A program made the translations under genes and the position numbers. Below are positions 9,968 through 20,612 of a stretch of 64,000 nt of DNA, in pieces. Origin of the DNA: Candolleomyces eurysporus (taxonomy: Eukaryota; Basidiomycota; Agaricomycetes; Agaricales; Psathyrellaceae); contig JANBPK010000921.1 of assembly GCA_027579435.1 (NCBI GenBank), positions 1-64,000 of the forward strand. The letters are read 5' to 3'. The notes under the pieces were generated by a model. The model was not told the DNA's origin and did not search any database. It saw nothing but the letters and a program-made list of their open reading frames with translations. How positions within the stretch are numbered: position 1 is the stretch's first letter; each line of letters starts with the position of its first letter.

Positions 9968-12900
9968 AGTCGATGCCCCTCGTTAAAGAGAAGAGAGAAG
10001 GGTGCTGAAAGAGTTGAAGGTTGAACACAAGTAGCGCCGACAAGGGCTGCGTCACATTCCAACCGTGATCTCATCACGTGTTGCCGTGCATTCCGCATTT
10101 GGAGCAGGCTGTCGGGGCGCCTCAATCTAGCGCCCGCCCACATTACCAGCAAATCGTTCAGGTGTCATGGATATCTATGGGTGATTCAAGAGTACATCCA
10201 ACCACCCGACTTTAGCATGGCCGCCGTTGGACTAGGACTGGAGCGGCCGGGTTATGTAACATTACCCATAAAAAGGAATGGGCCTGCCCACTCCAGTGCC
10301 ACCATCGTGATTCGAGCTGTCAAGTGTATCGAGCGCATTGCCAGGACATCGCAGTTCTTGCAATATGCTTACTGCAGCAAGCTCCACCGGCGCTGCAAAA
10401 TCACCTGCTTACAAAGGTTCAGATTTGAGAAAATAGCACAATGACATTATCAGTATGACGTCGAACATTGTCCAACTAAGCAACATTGCTCGGGGCCACT
10501 GCAAGTAGTACCAGGGGAAAGAGGGCTGGAACTGTGGCCAGCCCAGCTTCTCTTCGTCCCAAAATCTAGGTGAGAAGCAAGGAAACACGATGGGGGACAC
10601 GTCCAGGGCCTGTCCCAATAATCCGGCCGTCCCATAGGCCTGGACAGTGCTTTAGATAACTTGCAGTGCATCGGGCAACAGGAACTCACATTCGAAGAGT
10701 GGTGCCTTCTGGAAGTACCGGTCATGAGCGTTATGGTTCTGTCCCTCTCCCTCTTCTTCTTCGCTGCGTTCCAATGAATAATACCGTGAGGTGCTGGCCT
10801 TATCTCTAGACGACTGTACCGTTCCTGGTGGCAACAGTCAACGCCTCATACCGGGACTTATCGTAGCCAGACTACTGGAGCGTCAGTGCACTGATGTCGT
10901 TGAAAACGACTCATGCTTCTAGGGTAGCGCTTCCCTGGAANTTTTTTCCAGTTTCATACCTTGTAAGAAGGAGGAGGGTCGTACAACTGTACGGTTCCTG
11001 GTAGCACCAACGGCCACCACCTCATACCGGGACTCACCGTAGGCGGACTACTGGAACGTCAGTGCACCAAGGTCGTTAAAAACGACTCCCGCTTCTGGGG
11101 TAGCGCCTCCCTGGAGATTTTTTCTAGTTTCATACCTTGCGAGAAGGAGGGTCGTCGGCCAACTGGAGAACGGACATGAGAACGTGTAGAAGCCCAAGGC
11201 AACCTCTACCTTTGGGATCCAGTACCCACGAAGTGGCGTGCCCTCTTTCCCATCCCGAGTACAACTAAATAACGGGATGTGTTGTTGAATTGCTTTAGGC
11301 GCACCACTTCGAGCTGGATCTGGCCCCACCGGTGAAAAGAATAGACCGTTCACCACTCTGCCATCCTCCTGCCACCCGCCTATCCCGTCTTGAATCTCAA
11401 AAAGGTACCCTCAATGGAATTTACGAAACAGTTCAATCGTTGGAGTAAAGAGCCCTCGGAGAACGGTCCATTCTGGATGTACCTATCGCCAATTTCTCAT
11501 GCGCCAAATACTCCGTCCTGCACAAGAACTACTCTTAACCGTCCTACCTGAGTATAAAACTATTTACGATAAGAAGATTGCGCTCATCCTCGCTGGTACT
11601 TCTGGGCTAGTGCTCGAGGATTTCGAATATAGGGTACCCTCCTGAGCTTATCGGTGCGTGCGCACGGAGGCCAGCAGTCAGGCACGCTCGAATGAGGACC
11701 GGAGGTACCCAGGCCGGCGCTAAATTAACAAGCAGACGAAAAGGAGCGGAAAAGGCGCACTTTCCCAAGTTGCGTAAACGCTGCAAGTCGACGACAAAGA
11801 CCCTTGTTCGAATGATTCGACATTGCAAGCTGCTACACGTCTCTGTTGTACAACGCATGCGGCGCTAACTGCACGTTTTGTTCCTAGGTCTAAAATGGGA
11901 TTGTTATTCAGGAAAATTTCTTCATGAAAGGTGTCGTTTGCCGGATGCGATATCCACCAAGACAGCAGGAATGCACTCAACGTACCGCGATGCTCCACTG
12001 CAATGAATAGGTTGTGCCACATGTCGGGAGGCTTTCGGACGATACCCTCTCTGTCAAAGCTAGCACTTGCTAACTACTATGGAGAAATATCATTAGGAGG
12101 AGCCTCGCTTCTGAGTGCTGAGTGTTTCCCAATGCTTCATAGGGCAACAACAATAGTGGCCCAACCCTTGTCCTGTCGTGCCTGAATGGTCGATCTCGAT
12201 GGCGATACAAGGCGCGGATTCATTAGCCGACCTTCACTCGAAACAGTCGAAAACATGGTAGACGCCCGGCTTTCCGACCCTACATTAAATCACTCACCCT
12301 GTCAACACGTAGTGTGAAGCAGGGAAAGAAATATGTATTCACTCGTTATCGAACAAACGATAAAGGCCAACTGGTTCGGGTTCGCTTCGGCTACATGTTC
12401 ACATCAACGGAGTAGCGGCGCGGCAAGCCGCCCATAAACTTTGCCCGGGGAATTCGGGTTTCGCGAGCAAGTATTGCGGGCCCATGCACCTTCCCTTCCT
12501 TGCAGATGAGATTTATGTTTATGAAGCACGGTGGCTCGATATTCGGTACAGGCTAAAAGTTTAAGTGAAAGGACGGATGGTGAGGCTCATTCCGATGGCT
12601 AAAATTAGTCTTGCAACGTGAGATCTGATCACGTGTATGGGCGCTCATGCAACTCGCCAAGTCCCATACGAGCCACGGAGCCACGACATACAAGGTAGAA
12701 GGCCGTCACCCGATTCGGTGGCAATCGTGCTACTCGGGTAACAGATTCTCTGGTGGGCTGGACCCAACCCGGTTCGCCCCCTTGCGCCGCCCAAATTCAA
12801 TTTCCGTAAGTAATGTGCGCTGATGTCCTCTCTAGGCGGCGTTTGACAACCGCCATGGTTTGCCGTTCCACCTAAAAAGACCAGGCGCCGCGTCCCTATC

Positions 12901-12987
12901 TTTCGTTGTTCGAGCCCCCACTTTCTCGTTGCGCTTCGTGCCTGTCCGTTCTTTCCTTCACGTTCTTTTCCACCTCCTCCGCCCCTC
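9968..12987. other. 3-kb gene-poor region
   Basis: Between the divergent F-BAR and glycosyltransferase genes. Short open frames on both strands lack family features. A tandem repeat lies at 10813-11157. The minus strand across 11048-11356 stays open for about 100 codons, and the equivalent frame in the other repeat copy is interrupted, which suggests a decayed repeat or gene. No terminal inverted repeats or transposase motifs seen. The last 200-300 bp are presumably the promoter of the glycosyltransferase. Confidence 0.5.
10813..11157. repeat. 173-bp direct tandem repeat, two copies
   Basis: Copy 1 at 10813-10985 and copy 2 at 10986-about 11157 align along their whole length, with landmarks CTCATACCGGGACT, GACTACTGGA, GTCAGTGCAC, AACGACTC and TTTCATACCTTG in the same order. 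They differ by scattered substitutions (I estimate roughly 15-20 percent) and one N at 10941 next to a T run. The minus strand of copy 2 reads as part of an open frame, while copy 1 carries a stop. Confidence 0.8.
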
Positions 12988-15739
12988 ATGGCGGCCACAC
13001 CTTCTTTTGATAACACCCTTGTCTTTCGTTTGTCCGATGCTCCCTTCAAATCCTCTGTTACGTGCAGTTTGACTCTTGAGGACTCTAACAATGGCAAGGA
13101 ATCCTCGTAAGTCCTTATACCCCGGTCCTTGTCTTTTATTCTGACTTTCTGGACGAGCAGTGCGGGAGAACCTGCTTATCACGTCTCTTTCACGGTTGGG
13201 TCTGAAGACCCTGCTCTCGACGAGCAGAAGGCGGTCGAATGGCTCAAGGCACACCTTTCCAGCTGCGCGGTTGAGACCGTACGTACAATTCTTCTCTTGG
13301 AAGGTTCCTTATCATCTCACCTAAACCCATTCATCAGGATGAGAAGCAACAGCTTGGTATGGCGCCCACATTCTATGACATTTCGCATCTGATACCTTCT
13401 CACAGGTCCCGAGTCCCTGGAGAAAATGAAGACCACGGTGAAGAGTATGGCCGCGCTTTGGGCCAAAACTCACGAGACCGAACAAGTTGCGCATCTCTCG
13501 ACTGCCATTTCCGCGTCCTCCTCGACCACGACCCTTGACGAGGTTCCCGCCGAATCCGAAGGCGGTACTCCCAGGATTCAGCACGCTGAACTACCTTCCT
13601 CTGAGTATCTCGGTACGACAGCCAATCAGACCGGGAAGTTCTACCTTGCCTTGCGACCTGGGACTCCTGGTACGCCTCGCACGCCTACAGGAGACAAGCC
13701 CGAACCTGCCGAAGCACGCACTCTTTTCGACGAGCAGCTCATTGAACAGCTCTCAGCCATCGAATGGCGTCAGGAGAATGAAGAGCCCCAAACGATTGTA
13801 AGTGCTTGCCCACCCAGCCCGCGCGATGGCATCTCACTGCTATAATTTTAGGAACTCCTTACCCCTCTCCGTCCTCTGGCCTTGGGACCTCCCCGGGCGA
13901 GGAACCCATCTTCTCCCATTACCCCCGACTTCACGCCGCCTGCGACCCCCGTCGTAGAGCGTACGCCTGAGGTGAAAGAGGAAAAGGCTGTTGAGGAGCC
14001 AGAGAGCAAGTCAAAGTGGTATCACTTCTGGCACAGTCATGCCCGGCTCTCGAACATGAAGCCCACAATCGCCGTCCTCGCAGACGAATCTGTCGTCGTT
14101 CTTCCCAGTCCTCCCACCGACTCCGAGAAGTATCTGTACGCCCAGACTCGTCGGTATGTCCACCCTATCTATATTCAGGCTGCTTCCTGTTCACTAACGT
14201 TAACGATAGTATCCCCCTTTATTTATTTGGAACATTCTCCTTCCTGAGTGTTTCCGTCGGAATGTGGTTCTTTGTTATCGCCTCCAAGTACTATATGTGG
14301 TATGTTTCTTACTTTGAATTCAGCTCAGAAATGAAAACTGACCGTCCCACAGGCTTGGTGTTTTTGTCGCTTTCATTCAAGCTTATCTTTCTATCTCCTA
14401 CTTTGTCGGCTTCTGCGGTAAAGACTTTGACGTGGAAGGTCACAAGAAGATCGTCGAAGAATTCGCTGTAAAGGATGACGAAGAATGCCCCTCGGTCGAC
14501 GTTTACCTTCCCTGCTGCAAGGAGCCCATCGAAATCTTGGAGAATACCTACAAGTATGTTTCCAAGATCGACTACCCCAACCTCAAAGTCTGGGTTCTCG
14601 ATGATGGCGCCATGGACTCTGTCAAGCGTCTTGCCACAGCATATGGTTTCAACTACATTTGCCGAGACAACAGGCCTCACCTCAAGAAAGCTGGCAATCT
14701 TCGCTACGCCTTTACTCGCACTGAAGCTGACTTCTTCCTCATTTTCGACGCCGACTTCTGCCCCCGCGCCGACATTCTCAAGGATATGATACCCCGCGTT
14801 CGACATGATCCCAACATCGCTATCGTCCAGACCCCTCAATTCTTCCGCCCATGCAAAGAGCAGACCTGGACTGAGCAGGGAGCCAGCGCCACGCAGGAAT
14901 TCTTCTACCGTATTGTCCAGGTTAACCGTGACAGGTTTGGTGCTGCCATTTGCGTTGGTTCCAATGCCTTGTACCGTCGTGCTGCCTTGGTCGATGTCGG
15001 TGGAACTGCTGAGATTGGTCACTCCGAGGACGTCCACACCGGTTTCTACGCCGTCAATCGTGGTTGGACTCTCAAGTACATGCCCTTGGCCCTTGCCTGC
15101 GGTGTTTCCCCCGATACCCCGGCCGCTTGCTTCTCCCAGCAGATGCGATGGTGTGCGGGTTCGTCCTACTTGCTCACCAACCCCGATTTCTGGAGCTCTG
15201 GCTTGAACTGGGTTCAGAAGTTGTGCTATATGAGCGGAATGTTGTTCTACTCATCGGCTGCTTTCATGATCCTTGTCAGCAATCTCCCCGGACCTCTCCT
15301 CGTGTGGCTCAACCCGCACCTCGTCCTCTGGTACAACTGCTTCTTCGCCGTGCCCTCCCTGATCTACGCCACCATCATCTTCCGTCTTTGGTCCCGTGTC
15401 AACTACAACTTCAACGTCAACTACGTGTTCACGCTCCAGCAATACGCGTACTTCATGGCCATCAAGGACAGAATCTTCGGAACCACCGCCTCTTGGGTGC
15501 CCTCCGGTGACAACAAGGCCCATGTCAAGCCTGGCGAGAAGAAGAAGAAGCCCAACAACAAGTACCGCAACATGCGCATTTTGTGCTTTGTTTGGGTCTG
15601 GGGCACTGGTGCAGCCATGTTCGCCGGTATTGGTTATCGCATCTGGCAAGGGTGGCACTGGTACCATTTCCTCCCTCTCATGATCTTCGACGCTTTCCAG
15701 CTTTTCCAGAGTCACAAGTTCATTTTCTGCGGCAAGTAA
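12988..15739 (+). CDS. Family 2 glycosyltransferase, cellulose-synthase-like
   Basis: Seven exons: 12988-13106, 13161-13278, 13338-13356 (19 nt), 13406-13797, 13852-14153, 14210-14299 and 14353-15739, giving 808 residues. The ATG at 12988 is the only one that keeps the frame into exon 2. Residues 1-300 are hydrophilic and of unknown fold. Two membrane spans follow (about 315-375), then the processive GT2 core with its D,D,D,QxxRW set: DDG near 430, DAD near 479, a TED-like SED near 571 and QQMRW near 608-612. Further membrane spans come after that. The enzyme should polymerise a beta-glycan from a nucleotide sugar at the plasma membrane. The core resembles bacterial and fungal cellulose-synthase-like enzymes, including those for mixed-linkage glucan, more than chitin synthases, since the chitin synthase signature QRRRW is absent. 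The product cannot be read from sequence. Confidence 0.9.
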
Positions 15740-16292
15740 ATCCATGGGATGTCTAGGGTAGTTAAACTTACACCTAGGTCCCCTGCTGGTGTGCATTTTG
15801 TTTTGTTTTTGTTGTCGGCGCTGGTTTCGGTGTACTGGTATTTTCCTTTATAATATGTTGGTCGTTGGACACGTTACTATCTGTGTGTGCATGAACCCTG
15901 TTGGTTTTTATCATCTTTAGATTCAGCTGGTTTTCTCAATTCTGATGTACAATTACTCACAGTCCTCGATTTATGTCTTGCTCTCTGTCTCTCTGTCTAG
16001 ATCTATCCCCATACGTATGNTGCCCATTTCTTACGATGATATATGATCCTCTCATTTGTGGTTATACTAATCGATTAGCAATCAGCCTATCACTCACAAG
16101 TCAAGAGCTTTACGAATGAGACTAAGGGATCGTATCAAGAGAACATCATTTGAGCGTTAGTGGAAAGGTCGTCATTGATTGATCTCAACCAAGCTTATCA
16201 GCAAGTTCATCGTCATCCAGCTGAGAGAAGAATGATCGCGTATTCTTCGCTTTCACTCGGTCGTCTTTGAGCATTCTGTCAAATTCAGGTTG
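15740..16292. other. Convergent intergenic spacer
   Basis: T-rich 3' flank of the glycosyltransferase (several TTTTG runs just after the stop), then AT-rich sequence up to the CHY gene. An N lies at 16020. No gene seen. Confidence 0.5.
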
Positions 16293-16733
16293 TCAAAAGA
16301 ACAGAACAACCTGGTGGGCCAAGACGTCATACCGTGCATCAACCCGAGCATCTTCGCCCTCGACGCCGATAACGGGCGCAGGCGTCTTCGCTTCAATAAC
16401 CTGCACCAATTGATTGGTTAACGCGAAATTCCTTTGGACTAAACCGCATATTCCAACGAACATAGTGATTGTCGCAGTGGGGACAGTATTCATCGCTCTC
16501 CTCGTAGTTGGACATATCTTTCCGGAAGGCTTTCTTGCACTTTTTACAGATGAAGGACATCTCGTCCGTCTTCTTCAGTCTGTGATCTTGGGTTTCTGCA
16601 TGGCATTCCGCGCAATCAAACCACTGCTTGCAGCATGGGGCACGAATTGACACTTGGGCATTCAGAATGTGTTTACTGTCTGATGGGTTGGTCTGTCGCT
16701 GGGATCCATGGAAATATGGGAAACTTACCACAT
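16293..16733 (-). CDS. HOT13: CHY zinc finger protein, Hot13-like
   Basis: Three exons: 16733-16729 (only ATG plus two bases), 16675-16462 and 16400-16293, giving 108 residues. An in-frame stop upstream leaves this ATG as the only start that joins to MCKHILNAQVSIRAPCC. The Cys and His spacing of a CHY zinc finger is visible: CKH near the start, APCC, FDCAECHAE, then CKKCKKAF and CPHCDNHYV. Short stand-alone CHY proteins of this size in fungi correspond to Hot13, a zinc-binding helper of the mitochondrial intermembrane-space Mia40-Erv1 import relay. The same domain also opens RCHY1-type E3 ligases, but no RING follows here. The domain call is firm. The Hot13 role rests on size and lack of other domains. 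Confidence 0.8.
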
Positions 16734-17261
16734 GCCGATCTGTCTTCGGTCTCCCTTCGCCGTTCTCGTCACAAATGGTCAAGAGCAAGAGTGAACCGTA
16801 ATGAAGTTTCGACTGATGGTGTTCGGCTCTTGCCGACTTGATGGCGTGCAGATCCAGTTCGAGGTTCGCGGTTCGTGGTTCGTGGTTCGCGACTTGGCAT
16901 CCGCTCTTTCAGAAATTTGAGTATTTGACTTGCGCTCACACCTCCTACAAGGCGTGGGTTTTTGTAGCGACCCCTAAGATTTGAACCACGAAGCTTGAGT
17001 GGAGTAGCTAGGTTCTCCAGGAGTCCTCTGTGTACAATGCCTGCACTGTGTGCAGATCTCAGAAGTCGTCTTTATTATATGGCTAAGTACAATATAATGC
17101 AATGGATGAAGGAATGTGTTTGACCGAAGGGGTATCAAGATTCCGGTGCTGGTGCAGAAATACAAAATGGCTGAGATGTGTATGGTTCCTGGCCATGGAA
17201 AATCATGGTCTTGAGCTTTGAGAGCAATGAATGTATAATAAAGAAACCCGGGTGTCTCCTC
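16734..17261. other. Spacer with a short 7-bp tandem repeat
   Basis: Upstream region of the CHY gene and 3' flank of the membrane protein gene. Four 7-bp units (GTTCGCG, GTTCGTG, GTTCGTG, GTTCGCG) lie at 16864-16891, about 130 bp before the CHY start. Otherwise nothing recognisable. Confidence 0.6.
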
Positions 17262-19454
17262 TCATTTCTGAGTGAAGGTTAATCTGGATCCGTTGCCGTG
17301 ATACCCCACTTTTTGCGTTTGGTAGGCGAAGTCTGAAACGCAAGATCAGCACTAGACTGAAAGCAACTAGACGGCTTGCTTACCGATAGGTGAGGTGAAA
17401 TTGGAAACCATGTGATTCACACTGGAGTGATGGAGGTTGTGTAGAGACAAATTTTCCTCCGTCAGCACCCCCATACCACCCAGTTCGATGTCACCACCAT
17501 GTCTCCGGTTCGGACGAAGAGGCGTGAGGGGTTTGGGCTGCTCCATTGACATATCTTCAAACTTCCTCGAGTCTGCCAAGGATATAGCATATGATCGTGT
17601 GTCCTCGTCCGTGCGGTCATCGAGGGGCAAGCTGAGATTCTGCTTGACGGGAGAAGACGTCAGTAGGTAGGTTTCACCCGACCTAGCACGCGTCCTCTGG
17701 TCGAAGGTTGCATCTTGCACAATTTCTCGGTGGAGTGATGGCGCAGTATTTTGAGAATTGATCCCTTGTTTACGAGCCCGACGCTTTTCCCTTTTCGCAT
17801 CGGCAGTTGCGATTTCACCCTCAATGGAACGAGGGAAAAATATCTACAGAGCAGTTGAAGGTTGGCTGGGAGTTGGAACAATTGGCAAACTTACCACCAG
17901 GGTGATTGCTGAAGAGACAGCACACCCGAATCCGGCGAGGACAACTAGGACATCTTCATGTATGTCAGACATTGGTCGCGAGCCGTTGAAGGGGACGTGA
18001 TTAAGTACCTGTTGCCCACATCTTCTCGTTGATGTGATGATGAGGACGAACGCCATCGATGCCAAGGATCAGCAAAGGGACTGTGAACAGATAGCGAAAG
18101 ACAACTCGAATTGTCTATCAGGGGTGAAGTAACGATTAGCACTGCCAAATGCCAAAAGCGTAATATCATCTCTTACATTCAATTCGGAGAACTTTGTCAG
18201 TCGAACAATGGTGGTGGTATCTACGCCCTCTCGCCTCTTTGACCGCTTTGTCAGAAATTGTCCGACCCAGTACGATCTTGAGACTCACCAAGCTATCCAA
18301 AAATCCAGGGAATGTCCACCTAGAGTTACGCGGTCAGGAAGCCGGTTTGCAGCAAAGCAAAGGGTGTAGAGACTCACAAGATGGGAGTAAACCAAAGAGT
18401 GAGCGACAAACTTCCAATGCTACCAGCCAAAAATGTGTAGGCCTCAGACTGCCAAAGCACGTGTTATCTTGAAAATGAGCTCTAACTGAGTAGAATGACC
18501 GCAACATACCCGAAGTGGATCGTCTCTGGTAAAGATCGTGACTAGCGGCATGTATATCACAGCAACAACAGATCCAACTATCCATGTCCGGAAGTAAAGG
18601 CTGCGGAACCAATCTTGTTGGGACGACCCAGAGTTGACAAGGAACAGCCAGAAACATAGTTCTGCGTATCTGTGAGAACAGGCTTCATCGATAAAAGCGG
18701 AGTGACCGCACCTTCTAAATGCGTGACCCTATAACGTACGCGTTGAGCATATTCCAACACTAGGATACAGAATAACTCACATTTCAAGCCCCCACGCAAT
18801 CGAGAAGACAAGCATCAATGGAAAGATGGAGTCATGCGCTGGCCTGTCCCAAAGCTGATGTGGTTTGGGTATGACTGAGACCCATTAGTTCGAATGCTGA
18901 CGCGTAGAACGAAATACGACTGACTTCCGTATAGTGGGTGGGCAATGAAGCCTTCACGGTACTTGATGATCGTCATCCCCATCGTATAGGTAAATATTAG
19001 TGGTACTGATATCAGATACGAATACTAAACACCGACGAATCGTCAGTATAGTATTCTTCTCCACTTGGGAAGTCGGATAACGCACCGTCATAATCCGCTT
19101 GAATGCCCCATTATTTGGTCCGTTGTTCCATCTAACAGAAATTTAGTGACCCTAACTCATTGGAAAGAAATCGATCGACTCACCTGACACATTTGAACCT
19201 ATCGAAAGACCACAGATGGAAAATCAAGAAGGCCCCTACCTAAGGAAATGTTTAGAAGGGTAGGATAACGCATTGTAAGTAAACTCACCAGGGACGTCAT
19301 TGTCGACCAAACCAAATAACTACATGGAGACGTGTGGGTCATGGTGGAGGATAGGACCTGCCGTGCGTCTGGATGAGCAATCCACCTTGTACCTGCAGTA
19401 CGATGGCAGGAGCCCTGACAAGGGGTGGCAAAAATTGAAACCGGAGGAAAGCAT
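17262..19454 (-). CDS. Polytopic membrane protein of unknown function
   Basis: Fifteen exons can be joined in one frame: 19454-19393, 19319-19289, 19239-19184, 19131-19086, 19024-18925, 18874-18781, 18728-18712, 18661-18510, 18448-18378, 18319-18289, 18245-18177, 18114-18009, 17953-17895, 17843-17384 and 17332-17262, total 474 residues. About eight hydrophobic spans are visible, for example TSLVGAFLIFHLW, YLISVPLIFTYTMG, FPLMLVFSIAWG, TWIVGSVVAVIYMPLV, FLAGSIGSLSLTLWF and LVVLAGFGCAVSSAITLV. A hydrophilic tail of about 150 residues follows, rich in Ser, Arg and Asp and starting with a basic KREKRRARK patch. The topology could fit a receptor or transporter, but no family signature is recognised. 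The first exon and the last 24 codons are less certain than the middle. Promoter region shared with the ankyrin gene. Confidence 0.75.
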
Positions 19455-19946
19455 TTCTACATTCCAACGTCGGGGCTTTATAAGTTGAAGTCTCCACATG
19501 ATACATGCTTCCGGTGATAGGGTCTGTTTGATGGAATACCGGCTTCTCCGCTGTCGTTTGACCTCGCCTGACCATAGCCTTGGCCTTTGTAGTCCCATGC
19601 CGGGGATGATGCTACGTAGTAACCAGCATCTGTACCTGTGCTCGGGTCGGAAAGCCCACGACGACAAACGGAACCAATTAACCGCCGTCTTGTGGGTCGA
19701 TGCCGTATCACAACGCGTGCTCTCTCGACACAATTTGACATACTTATCCCAGTTGGTCTTCTTCTGTTTTCATGTAATTCAGTAAGGCTTGTGGGGATAT
19801 GTTGGCCCGCATGCGGCTGCGTGCAGTCAGGAGCGCATTGAAGTGGTTAAGAGAAAAATGCGCTGATCAGATCAATATCATCAATATTCAATTGCAATAT
19901 TGATGGTGGCCTGAAACTTACCACAGACCAGATCCGACCTCGACTG

Positions 19947-20612
19947 ATGACCACAGCAATGCCGCCCCTCGTCGACGACGAGAAAGATGAACTTCTCCTC
20001 AGCTGCAGGTTTGGTGACCTTGAGGACGTCCAAACCTTTGTCGATCGTCATGGCAGTGCACCGCTCGCTGACATCCGGGACCAAAATCAAAGTACCATCT
20101 TGCATATGGCTGCCGGCAATGGCCATCTAGGTATGACGCTTTCCCCCCCATACTCTGCGGAGAAACTGAGCATGGAAAGATCCTTCCCAGACGTCCTGAG
20201 ATATCTGTTGCCTCTGGTACCCACATCACTCCTTTCGGCCCAGAATCACTCTGGATCAACACCCCTTCATTGGGCAGCAGTAAACTCCCACCTCGATGTC
20301 TCCAAGGCTCTTGTCGAATTCCCGAAAGGCCCTGGAGTAGACCTCATCGATATCAAGAATGCAGCTGGTCATTCTCCTCTGGCAGAAGCCGAGTTTGCTG
20401 GGTGGGATGAAGGAGCCAAATGGTTCGTCGAAGTGATGAACTTGGATTCAGAAGAGGTTGGAAAAGAGGAAGGGGATCCTGACGCGGTTGTGGACCCTTC
20501 TGGCGGGCCACAGGTGGAAGTGGAAATTCAAGACGCTGAAGGACAGATCGCCAAGATGAAAATTGGAGGGAAGGCTTCAACCTCCGATCCACCGTCATCA
20601 ACGACCTCTTAA
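19947..20612 (+). CDS. YAR1: Ankyrin-repeat protein, Yar1-like
   Basis: Two exons, 19947-20130 and 20191-20612, giving 201 residues. Two clear ankyrin repeats are seen: STILHMAAGNGHLDVLRYLL at about 49-68 (spanning the splice) and GSTPLHWAAVNSHLDVSKAL at about 83-102. A third, weaker one includes AGHSPLAEAEF. An acidic first helix (DDEKDELLLSC) precedes them and an acidic tail follows. Size and layout match Yar1, the cytosolic and nuclear chaperone that shields newly made ribosomal protein Rps3 until it joins the 40S subunit. Small ankyrin proteins are common, so the Yar1 assignment is probable and not certain. The 60-nt intron with GTATGA donor is required for the second repeat to read correctly. 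Confidence 0.85.
   Translation: MTTAMPPLVDDEKDELLLSCRFGDLEDVQTFVDRHGSAPLADIRDQNQSTILHMAAGNGHLGMTLSPPYSAEKLSMERSFPDVLRYLLPLVPTSLLSAQNHSGSTPLHWAAVNSHLDVSKALVEFPKGPGVDLIDIKNAAGHSPLAEAEFAGWDEGAKWFVEVMNLDSEEVGKEEGDPDAVVDPSGGPQVEVEIQDAEGQIAKMKIGGKASTSDPPSSTTS

Noticed and set aside
11048..11356. Minus-strand open frame as a retroelement fragment
   Set aside because: No reverse transcriptase, integrase, gag or transposase motif, and no terminal repeats. Kept only as a possible decayed repeat.
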